NCBI GenBank assembly: GCA_964371365.1
Contig: CAYJMO010000001.1
Span: forward strand, 3,064-67,063
DNA length: 64,000 bases
DNA from: CAYJBH01 sp964371365
GTDB taxonomy: Bacteria; Bacillota; Clostridia; Oscillospirales; Ruminococcaceae
Reading direction: 5' to 3'
The notes under the pieces were generated by a model. That model saw nothing but the letters and a program-made list of their open reading frames with translations. It was not told the origin of the DNA and ran no database searches. Of the stretch, positions 8,920 through 18,753 are shown in pieces. Both the position numbers and the translations under genes were made by a program. How positions within the stretch are numbered: the first letter of the stretch is position 1; each line of letters starts with the position of its first letter.

Positions 8920-10896
8920 TTAATCTATCTTCTCGCCCTTTCGCAGAGCCTCTATCCGGTCGCGCAGGAATGCCGCATGTTCAAACTCTAACATCCTCGC
9001 CGCCTCTTTCATCTCACGTGTGAGCTGGTCTATCGCCTTTTCTCGCTCGGCGCGGGACAATCTACGACCCTCAAACGTCTCCTTTGCCTCACTGGATATG
9101 CTGATAGTATTCTCAGGTAGGCTCTTAATAATCGTTTTAGGAGTAATGCCGTGTTTTTCGTTGTATGCCTTTTGTATGTTGCGTCGTCGCTCCGTCTCGG
9201 TAATTGCGCGTTCCATCGATCGGGTGAGTGCATCGCCATACATGATGACCCGTCCCTCAGAGTTCCTCGCGGCGCGTCCGATGGTCTGAATTAACGACGA
9301 TTCACTGCGCAAGAAGCCCTCTTTGTCGGCGTCTAATATCGCTATCAGTGAAACCTCCGGCAGGTCTAAGCCCTCACGAAGCAGATTAATCCCGACTATA
9401 ACATCAATCGAGCCACCGCGTAGGTCACGAATGAGATTTATGCGCTCAAAGGTATCTATCTCGTGATGCATATACTTCGCTTTAATGTCATGACCTATTA
9501 AAAAATCGGTCAGATCCTCTGCCATCTTTTTGGTGAGGGTGGTTACAAGTATCCGTTGTCCCTTGGAGATGGTATCGTTTATCTCGGACAAAAGATCGTC
9601 TATCTGCCCCTCGGTAGGTCGCACCGAAATTTCCGGATCGATAAGTCCGGTCGGACGAATAATCTGCTCCGCTATACGCTTTGAGCGCTCGCGTTCATAT
9701 GGCGCAGGGGTGGCACTGACATATATAGTCTGCCCAAAACGCTCGTCAATCTCCTCATATTTCAGCGGTCGATTGTCAAAAGCGGAGGGAAGTCGAAAAC
9801 CAAAGTCCACAAGGTTTTTCTTTCGTGCATAGTCGCCGCCGTACATGGCATGAAGTTGTGGCAACATAACATGCGATTCGTCGATAATGACTAAATAATC
9901 GTCCGGAAAGTAGTCCAGCAGCGTCGAGGGAATGCTCCCGGGTGGTCTGCGTGAAAGTACTCTCGAGTAGTTCTCAATGCCCTTACAAATCCCTATCTCG
10001 GTGAGCATCTCAATGTCATAGTTGACACGCTGGGCAATACGCTGAGCCTCTATCAGCTTGCCCTCGTCTGTAAAGGTTTTAACCTGTACGTCAGCCTCCT
10101 CGCGAATTTCCCGTATAGCCGCATTCATCTTATCTCTCGGGACGATATAGTGGGAGGCAGGATAGATACAGACGTGGGAAAGCTCACATTTTCGCTCGCC
10201 GGTCAGCGGTGTTATCTCACTTATCCGCTCAACCTCATCGCCGAAAAACTCCACCCTTATCGCCACCTCGGCGGCATAGGCAGGATAAATCTCCACCACA
10301 TCACCACGCACACGAAATTTGTTGCGAGAAAAGTTGACATCGTTACGCTCATATTGCAAGTCAACAAGACGTCGAGTCAGCCCATCCCGACCTATGGTAG
10401 CACCGGTGCGAAGTGAAATGACCATGCTACGATAGTCAATGGGATCGCCGAGCGAGTAGATACAGGATACACTCGCGACAATGATGACGTCTCGACGCTC
10501 CGAAAGCGAAGCGGTCGCACTGTGGCGCAGTTTATCTATCTCGTCATTTATGGAGCTGTCCTTTTCAATATAGGTATCGGTGGAGGGAATATATGCCTCC
10601 GGCTGATAGTAGTCATAGTAGGAGACGAAATACTCCACCGCATTGTCCGGGAACAGCTCACGGAGTTCGGTGCAAAGCTGCGCCGCCAGTATCTTGTTGT
10701 GGGCAAGTACCAGTGTCGGACGGTTCACCCTTGCGATGACGTTGGCAACGGTGAATGTCTTACCACTGCCGGTTACGCCGAGGAGTGTCTGTCGATCATA
10801 CCCGAGGTTTAACCCCTCGACCAGCGCATCAATAGCCTGCGGTTGGTCGCCGGTGGGTTTATACTCGGAGGTTAATTTAAAAATTTGATTATCCAT
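8920..10896 (-). CDS. uvrB: Excinuclease ABC subunit B
   Basis: UvrB is the helicase-like core that verifies damage and recruits UvrC. The 658 residues carry Walker A GVTGSGKTF (about 39-47), the beta-hairpin region YYDYYQPEAYIP, the DESH box (IIDESHVMLPQ), helicase motif VI (QTIGRAARNSEGRV) and a C-terminal UVR segment (REMKEAARMLEFEHAAFLRD). The ATG overlaps the radC stop by one base (TAATG), suggesting translational coupling. The family's usual length is matched. Confidence 0.98.
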   Translation of the reverse strand: MDNQIFKLTSEYKPTGDQPQAIDALVEGLNLGYDRQTLLGVTGSGKTFTVANVIARVNRPTLVLAHNKILAAQLCTELRELFPDNAVEYFVSYYDYYQPEAYIPSTDTYIEKDSSINDEIDKLRHSATASLSERRDVIIVASVSCIYSLGDPIDYRSMVISLRTGATIGRDGLTRRLVDLQYERNDVNFSRNKFRVRGDVVEIYPAYAAEVAIRVEFFGDEVERISEITPLTGERKCELSHVCIYPASHYIVPRDKMNAAIREIREEADVQVKTFTDEGKLIEAQRIAQRVNYDIEMLTEIGICKGIENYSRVLSRRPPGSIPSTLLDYFPDDYLVIIDESHVMLPQLHAMYGGDYARKKNLVDFGFRLPSAFDNRPLKYEEIDERFGQTIYVSATPAPYERERSKRIAEQIIRPTGLIDPEISVRPTEGQIDDLLSEINDTISKGQRILVTTLTKKMAEDLTDFLIGHDIKAKYMHHEIDTFERINLIRDLRGGSIDVIVGINLLREGLDLPEVSLIAILDADKEGFLRSESSLIQTIGRAARNSEGRVIMYGDALTRSMERAITETERRRNIQKAYNEKHGITPKTIIKSLPENTISISSEAKETFEGRRLSRAEREKAIDQLTREMKEAARMLEFEHAAFLRDRIEALRKGEKID

Positions 10897-11600
10897 TATA
10901 TTGTATCATCACTAAAAACAGCAAGTCCGTCAAACCACCCCAGCTCCCTCATGGAGGAGAAGTTGTTCCCGGACACGATTATATGATCCATCAAAAATAT
11001 ATTTGATTGGTATAGCACGTTGTAGAGGGTCTTTGTCACAAAGACATCGTTGGTGGATGGGACACTCACGCCGGACGGATGGTTGTGCGCCAATATCACC
11101 GACGAGGCGTTGGTGGAAAGTGCCTCTGCCATGATCTTCCTGGTCACAATCTGCACCACATTGACGGTGCCCTCGTGCATCTTGGTACATTTAATTATAC
11201 TACCACGTGCATCAAGGCTCATCATGTGCAGTTCTTCAAACTTTGCGTTTAGCAATCGAGCGGTAAAATATTCTCCGGCATCAACTCCGGACGACACCTT
11301 GCCACGCTGTAAAGCCTTTCGACTTAACACATACGATGTAACCTCCGGAACGAACTTTATCATGGTGGCGGAAACTTCGCCGAGGCCCTTAAAGTTTAAA
11401 AGCTCCTCATAGCTCGCATCAAATACACCATGAATACTGCCAAAATGGTTTATCAGCTCATGTGCGAGTTCGTTAGTATCTCCCTGCGGCAAAGCATAAT
11501 AGAGCATTATCTCGAGGACAGTGTGCTCCGGCAAAGACTCAAGCCCCGCATTGTGGTACAGGTCTCTCATCCTTTTGCGATGTCCTTTGTGAAGATTCAT
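10896..11600 (-). CDS. radC: RadC-family JAB/MPN-domain protein
   Basis: RadC proteins are JAB/MPN metalloprotease-like proteins of uncertain role, often next to repair genes. An N-terminal helix-hairpin-helix-like part (residues about 1-100, LLNFKGLGEVSATMIKF) leads to the JAB motif ILAHNHPSGVSVPSTND (about residue 170) with the zinc-binding His-x-His and downstream Asp. Of several ATGs, the one at 11600 (MNLHKGHRKRMRD) has GGGAG at 8 bases, so it is chosen over 11606 and 11621. Its stop overlaps uvrB, placing it in the repair operon. Confidence 0.92.
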   Translation of the reverse strand: MNLHKGHRKRMRDLYHNAGLESLPEHTVLEIMLYYALPQGDTNELAHELINHFGSIHGVFDASYEELLNFKGLGEVSATMIKFVPEVTSYVLSRKALQRGKVSSGVDAGEYFTARLLNAKFEELHMMSLDARGSIIKCTKMHEGTVNVVQIVTRKIMAEALSTNASSVILAHNHPSGVSVPSTNDVFVTKTLYNVLYQSNIFLMDHIIVSGNNFSSMRELGWFDGLAVFSDDTI

Positions 11601-11659
11601 AGGCATAACTCCCGATATCAATATGCCTAAATTTTAAGGATAAAGTAGTTGTTCAGGCA

Positions 11660-11956
11660 TCATTGAAACTGTAATATATTGTCGGATCTGATCGGATAAC
11701 ATCTATTGGGATCATACTCCGCCAAAAGGTCATCGACGACATCACGCAGATGGCATGGATGCACTCGACCGGCAATCAACCTATTGTAAACATATAGTGC
11801 AAAATTGAGGTTGACGGTAAAGTTATCGACATAGTAGGTTGCATCGTTGATCGAAACCGACAGACAGTAGCCGTCGTCTATTAACGATAATTTATAGCAT
11901 ATCTTTGCGCTATTTTCAATTATCTCTTCCCGATCAAGCAGTTGAATATCTTTCAT
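11660..11956 (-). CDS. Small uncharacterised protein, possibly DUF6514-like
   Basis: About 98 residues, no signal peptide or membrane segment. The central part alternates strand-like segments (YCLSVSINDATYYVDNFT) and ends with GRVHPCHLRDVVDDLLAEY, a pattern I associate with the clostridial DUF6514 family; this is recollection, not a search. Tandem ATGs follow GGGGAG closely; the second is preferred. It lies between radC and a sugar-phosphate isomerase-like gene in the same direction. Function unknown. Confidence 0.7.
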   Translation of the reverse strand: MKDIQLLDREEIIENSAKICYKLSLIDDGYCLSVSINDATYYVDNFTVNLNFALYVYNRLIAGRVHPCHLRDVVDDLLAEYDPNRCYPIRSDNILQFQ

Positions 11957-12021
11957 CATCTCCCCTTTTCATCGTTTCTACAGTTAAATTATAACCTGTA
12001 TCAACGATAAAAGATAGGGGT

Positions 12022-12813
12022 TCAAATTCGACTAATTTCTACAAATTTTTTTAGCTCGTTGTAGGAGCGGATAAGCTCCTCGTTATCCCTATATCCATCC
12101 TTATAGAGCTCGATTATCACATGACCGTCATAGTTGTTTTTTGAAAGTCGCTCCAAAATAGCCACGGTTTCATGATCCTCTATATTAGGAGCAATGCAAT
12201 CGTTCTCGTCGGAGTTACCACTGATATGCAGATGCTTTAAACACTCTCCTGCGGCATCTATGAGCGACAAAGGGGACTCGTCGGAGCGTCTCGCCTGCTT
12301 AATATCTATAGTAAAGGCAATATTGTCATCAAATGCATGTCGAATGTCGGATATATCCTCGGCACTGCGCAGTTTATTGCGCGCCACATTTTCAAGACAG
12401 AGGGTTATATCATACTTTTTTGCTGTGTCGGCAAGCCGTTTTATTATCTCAAAACTCTTTTGAGGAGATAAAATACTGTTTTTATGCTCCCCATGGAAGG
12501 ATACAATCTTGACCCCCAAAAAGCGCACCGCTTCAAAAAAGCGTTGATACATAGCAATTCCATCGTTTATCCTGTCCTCATAACCGGTGAAAAGGTAAAA
12601 CCAGTCAAAGGCACAATGGTAGGGGTGGACTGCGCAGATGTTGCACCCGGCATCATCCACCGTCCTTGTGATAAGTTCCAAACTCTGCGCCGAGGTCTCA
12701 CTGTCGGTGTTAAAGAATATTTCTATATCCTTAACCCCGTTATCCACAAGTGTTTTAAGTGAGTCAAAGGTCCTTTCGGGATAAAAGCAGGCGGTGGAAA
12801 CTCCAATTTTCAT
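12022..12813 (-). CDS. Sugar phosphate isomerase/epimerase-like TIM-barrel protein
   Basis: The 263 residues begin MKIGVSTACFYPERTFDSL and show the xylose-isomerase-like TIM-barrel (AP endonuclease family 2) pattern: IEIFFNT, ICAVHPYHCAFDWFYL, VSFHGEHKNS, LCLENVARN and HVIIELYKDGY, supplying the metal-ligand His, Glu and Asp residues. The substrate cannot be told: such proteins isomerise sugars or act as endonuclease IV relatives. It lies 6 bases after secF in the same direction, with no strong ribosome site, so it may be translated by coupling to secF. Confidence 0.85.
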   Translation of the reverse strand: MKIGVSTACFYPERTFDSLKTLVDNGVKDIEIFFNTDSETSAQSLELITRTVDDAGCNICAVHPYHCAFDWFYLFTGYEDRINDGIAMYQRFFEAVRFLGVKIVSFHGEHKNSILSPQKSFEIIKRLADTAKKYDITLCLENVARNKLRSAEDISDIRHAFDDNIAFTIDIKQARRSDESPLSLIDAAGECLKHLHISGNSDENDCIAPNIEDHETVAILERLSKNNYDGHVIIELYKDGYRDNEELIRSYNELKKFVEISRI

Positions 12814-12819
12814 TATTAA

Positions 12820-13761
12820 CTATGCCCTTGCCGCTTTTTTCTTGGCTGATTTGCGATTTTCCCACTCTACGAACAGTGGACCTGCAATACAGATTGTGCT
12901 GTAAACACCGGACAGCATACCTATTATAAGCGGGAAGGAAAAGGTGAATATGCTCTCCAGTCCAAAGACAACAGCAACGATGGATACTGAAGATAGTGCG
13001 ATTATGGTGGAGACTGTTGTGTTAAGACTGCGCACCAGCGATTGGTTGATGCTAAGGTTAACAAGCGGCTCAAAGTCCATCTTGTTTTTGTAGATACCCT
13101 CATTTTCACGTATACGGTCATAGACCACAACGGTGTCGTTGATGGAGTAGCCGAGAATGGTCAACATAACCGCAATGAAGTTACCGCCGAGCGGTATTCC
13201 CATCACTACAAAAACGCCAAATACAATGATGAGGTCATGTATCAAAGCTACTATGGCCATAATTCCGGCAGGTATACCACCGATATTTCTAAAACGTATA
13301 GCAATATAAATCATTATCAACACAAAAGCCGCCGCGACCGCCACAAGACACTTTGCGAAAAATTCACCGCCGAGTGTCGGGTTGACGTTGGATATCTCAA
13401 GCGAGGTAATGTTATTATCGGGATATTTCTCGGCAAGCATGTCGTTTAGCTGGGTTAGGGTCTCGGGCGAGACCACCGAGGTACCGGGCAGTTCCACCAC
13501 CGCGGTTTTATCGCCGGTCACACTGTTAGAACCGGTTTGAATTGTAACATCACGTTCAAGCGAGGCGGAGAAGTCCGCCGTGAGTTCCTCGACATTCACA
13601 TCACCGACATAGCTATAGTTTAGCAGTGCACCACCCTCAAATTCTATGTCCATTTTCACACCGAAGATAGCGGAGTAGCCCAAAATAAGCACTATTAATA
13701 CGGCGGAGACTATAAAAAATCCGCGTCGTTTTGCAACAAGATTAAGTCCATCAAGTTTCAT
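12820..13761 (-). CDS. secF: Protein translocase subunit SecF
   Basis: SecF works with SecD to pull secreted proteins across the membrane using the ion gradient. About 313 residues: one N-terminal membrane helix (about 12-30), an extracytoplasmic domain, then a bundle of five helices. The family motif FEGGALL follows helix 1, and GYSINDTVVVYDRIREN marks the conserved loop after TM4. The start is uncertain: an ATG at 13773 abuts AAAGGG, while the in-frame ATG at 13761 lies 13 bases from it. It follows secD by about 45 bases. In many relatives secD and secF are fused; here they are separate. Confidence 0.95.
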   Translation of the reverse strand: MKLDGLNLVAKRRGFFIVSAVLIVLILGYSAIFGVKMDIEFEGGALLNYSYVGDVNVEELTADFSASLERDVTIQTGSNSVTGDKTAVVELPGTSVVSPETLTQLNDMLAEKYPDNNITSLEISNVNPTLGGEFFAKCLVAVAAAFVLIMIYIAIRFRNIGGIPAGIMAIVALIHDLIIVFGVFVVMGIPLGGNFIAVMLTILGYSINDTVVVYDRIRENEGIYKNKMDFEPLVNLSINQSLVRSLNTTVSTIIALSSVSIVAVVFGLESIFTFSFPLIIGMLSGVYSTICIAGPLFVEWENRKSAKKKAARA

Positions 13762-13806
13762 TTGTTTTGTCATTCCCTTTCTCAAGGTTTTAAGATAAAG
13801 TTTTAT

Positions 13807-15213
13807 TTATTTTGTAGTTCCACCAAAAAATTTCCGGTTGCGTAGGGGCTTTATTTTGGAGGCACTGCGCAACATAATGCGGGAGGCAAAAACACCCATC
13901 ACAAAGTTGAGCAGCACGCCGATTAACAGCGTATAACCAAACGAGTAGATAACCCCTGCGGTGGACGGACCAAACGCAAAGAATATCGGGGTGAGAAGTG
14001 TCGCGAAAAACCCGTTGGTCGGACCGAATGCACCCATTAAAATAATGCTGACAATGATTACGGTCACGTTACTGTCAATGATGGGAGAAAGTCCGCGTTC
14101 AAAACCGGCTGTTATTGCGCCGTCCAGACTTTTGCCGGAGCGAAGTTCCTCTTTAATACGCTCGGCAGTAATGATGTTTGCATCCACACCCATTCCGATG
14201 GCGAGGATTATTCCGGCAATACCGGGCAGTGTTAACGTAAAGCTGTTGTATACCACAAAGTAACCGGAGATAAGCGCGATGGTCGCCGCCGTCTGTCCTA
14301 AAAGGGCTATGGTCGCAACAACACCGGGGATTTTGTACCATATAATAATGTAGATAGCGACAAGGATGAATGCGATAACCGCCGCGATCAACATGGCCTC
14401 CAACGACGATGCACCGAGGGTTGGACTGATGGTGGAGAAGCTCTCTGCCGACATCTTAAAGGGGAGCGAACCGGAGTTGATTTGGTTCGCGAGGGTGGTC
14501 GCCTCCTCTGCGGTGGCGATGTCGGTGATTACAGCCTCTCCTCCCGATATTGCACTCTGCACAAAGGGAGCGGAGACGATGGTGTCGTCCATCCATATGG
14601 AGATGTAGCCGGTTCCGGCAAGTCGCTCGGTCGCCTCTGCAAAGGACACTGCGCCCTCGTCGTTCATTCTAAGTTCTACAAGGAACTGCCCCGATCCGGT
14701 GGAGGCGGTCTCATCATAACCGGCAGTAGCACTGATAATGTCCTCACCATCGAGAATAATGTTCTCGGCAGTTACGCCACTCGGCATACCGAGCTCATCC
14801 GTCTCGGTGCCCTCACGGAAGGTAAGCACAGCGGTCGCCCCAAGTTCCGCAATAGCGGCCTCGGGATTAAAGTCGGTCTCGTCCGTGCGCCAAGGGAAAC
14901 GCAGGATAATCCTATCCATATTGTAATCGAGATAGAGTTCATAGTCGGTGATATTCAGCGACACAAGGCGTGTTTCTATAACACTCTCTGCACTGTCGAG
15001 CTGTTCGTCGGTCGCGTCATAACCATCGGCAGGCATGAATGTCACGTCAACACCACCCCTGATGTCGATGCCGAATCGTATGTCGTTTGCACCCTTGATA
15101 TACTGTGTCTCGGTGTCACCATAAAAGGTGGAAATGCCGAAAAACGCAGTGTAAGCAAGAGCAATTATAAAGATCGCGACAACGAAAAACCATATTCTTC
15201 CGGTTTTTTTCAT
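13807..15213 (-). CDS. secD: Protein translocase subunit SecD
   Basis: SecD is the larger partner of SecF. 468 residues: an N-terminal helix (about 8-26), DIRGGVDVTF as the conserved first motif, a long extracytoplasmic P1 region, then the six-helix membrane core with GIAGIILAIGMGVDANIITAERIKEE, which contains the family's conserved Asp in TM4. It heads the secDF pair on the minus strand. The 117 bases upstream hold a short palindrome (15263-15279) but no promoter I can call confidently. Confidence 0.96.
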   Translation of the reverse strand: MKKTGRIWFFVVAIFIIALAYTAFFGISTFYGDTETQYIKGANDIRFGIDIRGGVDVTFMPADGYDATDEQLDSAESVIETRLVSLNITDYELYLDYNMDRIILRFPWRTDETDFNPEAAIAELGATAVLTFREGTETDELGMPSGVTAENIILDGEDIISATAGYDETASTGSGQFLVELRMNDEGAVSFAEATERLAGTGYISIWMDDTIVSAPFVQSAISGGEAVITDIATAEEATTLANQINSGSLPFKMSAESFSTISPTLGASSLEAMLIAAVIAFILVAIYIIIWYKIPGVVATIALLGQTAATIALISGYFVVYNSFTLTLPGIAGIILAIGMGVDANIITAERIKEELRSGKSLDGAITAGFERGLSPIIDSNVTVIIVSIILMGAFGPTNGFFATLLTPIFFAFGPSTAGVIYSFGYTLLIGVLLNFVMGVFASRIMLRSASKIKPLRNRKFFGGTTK

Positions 15214-15330
15214 ATCTTTTTAAAATTCCTCGAAATATCTAACTTTTTAATTATAGCGAATAATTGACAAACAGTCAATCCCATGGAGGGAAATTTTATG
15301 AGTTTTTTGAAATAGCACGATAATTTATAT

Positions 15331-16599
15331 TTATTGAACCAGCAATTTCTGCACCGTTGCAATCTTCACCGCAAGTGTGAACACCTGCAAGGCCTGGTCA
15401 AGCTCGGAAAGTGGAGGGAAGGTCGGTGCTATACGAATGTGGGTGTCTTTCGGGTCAAGTCCATAGGGATAGGATGCGCCGGCAGGTGTTAGGATAACTC
15501 CCGCTTCCTTACAGAGCTCAACACATCTTTTTGCGGTGCCGGGCATCGCCTCGAAGTTGATAAAATAACCACCTTTAGGGTCTGTAAAGTCAATTAGCTT
15601 GCCACATTCTTTAAGTTCTTCGGTGAAATACTTTGCGCACAGTTCAAATTTCGGATTCATAATCTTTGCATGTTTTTTCATGTGCTGCAAAACAGTCTTT
15701 TTATCCTTTAAAAACAAGACATGGCGGAGTTGATTCATCTTGTCAAAACTGATGGTCATAGGGTTCATGTTCTTTAATATATAGGAGATATTTTCATTAG
15801 AGGCGCCAATCGCACCGACTCCGGCACCGGCGAATGTTATTTTGCTGGTTGAGCAAAACATAAAAACACGGTCTTCATTACCGGATTTTCGTGCCTCGAC
15901 AAGCAACGGCTTTACCTCAATCGGGTTGTCGATTAAATGATGAACGCAGTAGGCGTTGTCCCACAGTATTTTAAAATCGGTGGCGGCAGTTTTCATGTTA
16001 CTGAGACGCTCAACCGTTTCATCACTATAGACAAACCCCTGCGGGTTGGAATACTGCGGAATGCACCAGATACCTTTTATGCTGTCGTCACTCGAGACAA
16101 GCGCTTCCACCTCGTCCATGTCGGGACCGTCCTCGGTCATCGCTACGGTAATCATCTCAACACCAAAATGTTCCGTAATGGTGAAGTGACGGTCATAGCC
16201 GGGTGAGGGACAGATCACCTTGACCTTATCAAGGGTTGAGAGTGCGGGGCAACCGTCAAATCCTTTTCGCCACCATATCTCAAATACGATGTACATGAGG
16301 TTGAGGCTGGAGTTACCGCCTACTATGACATTCTCGGCAGAACATTCCATGAGGTCGGCGAAAAACTCACGCCCCTCCGGAATACCCTCCAAATTGCCAT
16401 AATTTCGAGCATCAATGCCATCTCGCGAGCATGTTTCACTAATATCGAGTAGACCCATCGACAGGTCCAGTTGTTTTGCCTCCGGCTTACCTCTCGACAT
16501 GTCGAGTTTAAGCCCGAGTTCTTTAATCTTAGAAAATTTTTCGTTTAATATGGCTAATTCTGTGTTAAGTTGTTCCTTTGAAAGTTCGCTGTACTGCAT
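15331..16599 (-). CDS. Aminotransferase class I/II, aspartate-type (MocR-like subgroup)
   Basis: A PLP-dependent fold-type I aminotransferase of 422 residues. The N-terminal motif LDMSRGKPEAKQLDLSMGL is typical of the aspartate aminotransferase subgroup known as Aminotran_MocR. The PLP lysine is in CSTSKITFAGAG, the cofactor-binding Asp/Tyr in LWDNAYCVHHL, and the carboxylate-binding Arg in HIRIAPTFP. There is no DNA-binding domain, so it is an enzyme and not a MocR regulator. AAAGGA lies 11 bases before the ATG. It follows the acyl-carrier cassette in the same direction; whether they are functionally linked is unclear. Confidence 0.9.
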   Translation of the reverse strand: MQYSELSKEQLNTELAILNEKFSKIKELGLKLDMSRGKPEAKQLDLSMGLLDISETCSRDGIDARNYGNLEGIPEGREFFADLMECSAENVIVGGNSSLNLMYIVFEIWWRKGFDGCPALSTLDKVKVICPSPGYDRHFTITEHFGVEMITVAMTEDGPDMDEVEALVSSDDSIKGIWCIPQYSNPQGFVYSDETVERLSNMKTAATDFKILWDNAYCVHHLIDNPIEVKPLLVEARKSGNEDRVFMFCSTSKITFAGAGVGAIGASNENISYILKNMNPMTISFDKMNQLRHVLFLKDKKTVLQHMKKHAKIMNPKFELCAKYFTEELKECGKLIDFTDPKGGYFINFEAMPGTAKRCVELCKEAGVILTPAGASYPYGLDPKDTHIRIAPTFPPLSELDQALQVFTLAVKIATVQKLLVQ

Positions 16600-16625
16600 C
16601 TACCGTATAATCCTTTCTAAATGTG

Positions 16626-17584
16626 TTATATTACAATCGGGCGGTCTCCGTCACCGTCCGCTCTGTACATGGTAAAACCGTCAACCCTGTCGGTAAAATA
16701 ATAAAAATCAACGTTTTTAATGTCGGGGGGCTCAAGATATGTCGGGATTATATTGTTGTCCATTTCATCACGTATCGCAAAACCGGCGCGCTCTAATATT
16801 TCCCGGGAAATACCGACATTGTAAAACTCCAAAAAATCTGCTTTGTGTTCTTCCAACAATTTTTTTAGCGGTTGACCAAGGTGGACAATCCCTTGTGGAT
16901 CCCCAATATAATCAACAAGTTTAATTACTGTAGAATGGCCGACATTGATTGTTCTGATAGCAATGACCGCAATGGTCAAATCATCCTCTAATCTGTATAA
17001 TTGATAGTCTGCAAAGGGATAGTCGACATACCGATGTTTTAAATATTTCACATCCTTTTTCACCGCAAGGTTTTTGCATATAACTTTCAATAAGCTATCG
17101 TCAAAATCATTCATGAGGATAAGTTTTGCCTTGCTCTCGCATGGTGTTGAGATGTTGCAATCTTGAACCATCGCAAGTTGATAACTATCACGCTCGCAAA
17201 GCATGTAGGCATGTGTGAATTTACCTGCTGTGTACCCTAAAAACTCATAAAATGGTATGGTCTTTGGTCGGATATTATTACAGCATATCATATCGGTGCC
17301 TATTAGCTCTTTCATTCTGTCCATAAGTTCCAACCCGGCACCGCCGTGAGATTTGTCGGCACACCATATGCTAATGAACGCACAGGATTTTTCATTATTA
17401 GAGTAGATAAACCCTGCTACGGCGGCAATCTCNNNNNNNNNNTAAAGTTACCGTCGTCACAAAAGTAGTGTTCTCTTAAACGTACATTGTTTAAAAGAGG
17501 ATGTTTTTCTCCCCAGTGTCTGTTGAGAAAGTCGGTGATGTCGGTCTGCTCGTCGAATCTTGCGAGCCTAAAATTATAGGCCAA
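16626..17584 (-). CDS. GNAT-like acyltransferase, interrupted by a 10-N gap
   Basis: The reading frame starts at a TTG (17584) with GGAGG 8 bases upstream, just after the SDR stop, and encodes AYNFRLARFDEQTDITDF and HYFCDDGNF up to the N run at 17433-17442. After the gap it resumes with EIAAVAGFIYSNN, then FYEFLGYTAGKFTHAYML, a GNAT-like core, and ends TMYRADGDGDRPIVI. The two halves are out of frame by the literal 10 N, so the gap length is not real. Placement after ACP, MaoC and SDR genes suggests it transfers the acyl group built on the ACP, but that is inference. Confidence 0.7.
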
Positions 17585-17585
17585 C

Positions 17586-18320
17586 TCAGGACCCTCCGTT
17601 GACCGAAAGCATTGTTCCGGTGATGTATCCGGCATCATCGGACAGCAAAAATTCCATCGCCGGCACTATGTCCTCCACCGTCGCGTTGCGACCCATCGGG
17701 TGTGCCTCCGCCGCACCTTCAACGATCAGATTGCTGGTATCCTGCAAAAACTTCGTTTCGACCATAGAGGGAAGAATTCCGTTGACCGTAACCCCAAAGG
17801 AGGCAAAATCAACCGATAAGCTCTTGCAAAGTCCGGCAAGTGCAGATTTAACCGTGACATAGGAGGTCATATTTTTAGGTGGATTGTCGATATAGGAGGT
17901 GAGCATAAATAGTACACGTCCATATTTTTCCTTCGCCATAGTTGGCATAATATGGCGGCTGATACGTAATGCGGAGCCTACCTGCAGTTCGAAATCGGTA
18001 TAAAACCGTTCAAAATCGAACTTTTTCAACTTTGCATTAATCGGACGTAACGAAGGAAGGTGGACAAAATGCGTAAAGCTAATTCCCTTTTCAGCAAATT
18101 CCGACAACATCTCTTCAACATTTTCAGCGATCGAAAGATTGACCGTGATGGTCAAAAATGTAAGATTTGTATACTTTGAGGTGAGCTCCTCTCCAAGAGA
18201 GGACAGAGACTCAGAACCGTTATTGGCGGTTGCAACGATTAAATCCGCATTCGGTGCAAGTGCACGGCAGAGCGACATGCCTATGTCGGAAGATGCTCCG
18301 GTTATAAGATAGTTTTTCAT
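17586..18320 (-). CDS. Short-chain dehydrogenase/reductase, FabG-like
   Basis: 244 residues of Rossmann fold. The cofactor motif TGASSDIG is at residues 7-14 and the catalytic pair appears as Y-x3-K in SYVTVKSALAG. The Ser is in MLTSYIDN. The C-terminus GYITGTMLSVNGGS is FabG-like. With the ACP and MaoC genes directly upstream it probably reduces a 3-ketoacyl group on the carrier protein; the substrate is inferred from neighbours. AAAGG lies 8 bases before the ATG. Confidence 0.88.
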   Translation of the reverse strand: MKNYLITGASSDIGMSLCRALAPNADLIVATANNGSESLSSLGEELTSKYTNLTFLTITVNLSIAENVEEMLSEFAEKGISFTHFVHLPSLRPINAKLKKFDFERFYTDFELQVGSALRISRHIMPTMAKEKYGRVLFMLTSYIDNPPKNMTSYVTVKSALAGLCKSLSVDFASFGVTVNGILPSMVETKFLQDTSNLIVEGAAEAHPMGRNATVEDIVPAMEFLLSDDAGYITGTMLSVNGGS

Positions 18321-18333
18321 GGATTATACCTTT

Positions 18334-18753
18334 CTAATCGGTGAGAATTCCAGCCTGAATGACCGCCCTGGTCACCGTTTTCCCATGTTGATTGACAATG
18401 CTCCCTTTGACGGTGATAACATTAAAAAGCTCGTTTACCTCGGTGACCGTCCCTTTGACGGTGAGATGGTCTCCGATAAAGACCGGTTGTTTATATTTGC
18501 TGTCGATGCTGTGTAGAAGACATCTCTTTCCCGGCAGATAGACACCCGCAAGGGTGGAAAAGAATGAGGAACAGAGTGCACCGTAACACACTCTACCACC
18601 AAAACCCTTGGAACGAGCATATTCCTCGTCGATATGAAGTGGGTTGTTATCTCCGGTAATTTCGAGGAATTTCTCCATCATTTCGGCGGTAATCACACGC
18701 TCAAACTCAGCGTTGTCCCCCACCTTTATCGTCTCTATGCTATAATTGTTCAT
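18334..18753 (-). CDS. MaoC-like hot-dog dehydratase
   Basis: 139 residues of a hot-dog fold with the MaoC/R-hydratase hydratase motif: FLEITGDNNPLHIDEEYARS, where the conserved Asp and His are catalytic in the family. It is followed by GGRVCYGALCSSFFS. Such enzymes hydrate or dehydrate enoyl/3-hydroxyacyl thioesters. Its ATG overlaps the ACP stop (ATGA), so the two are translationally coupled, which supports an ACP-bound substrate. Confidence 0.88.
   Translation of the reverse strand: MNNYSIETIKVGDNAEFERVITAEMMEKFLEITGDNNPLHIDEEYARSKGFGGRVCYGALCSSFFSTLAGVYLPGKRCLLHSIDSKYKQPVFIGDHLTVKGTVTEVNELFNVITVKGSIVNQHGKTVTRAVIQAGILTD

Noticed and set aside
14482..15267. 261-codon open frame antisense to secD
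   Set aside because: Lies fully across secD, which has clear membrane and family motifs.
15263..15279. ATTGACAAACAGTCAAT as a member of the palindrome family
   Set aside because: It lacks the inner C and G of each arm, so the core TGACC/GGTCA is not met; kept apart.
17855..17869. TGACATAGGAGGTCA as an exact copy of the palindrome
   Set aside because: One core mismatch; counted only as a near copy.
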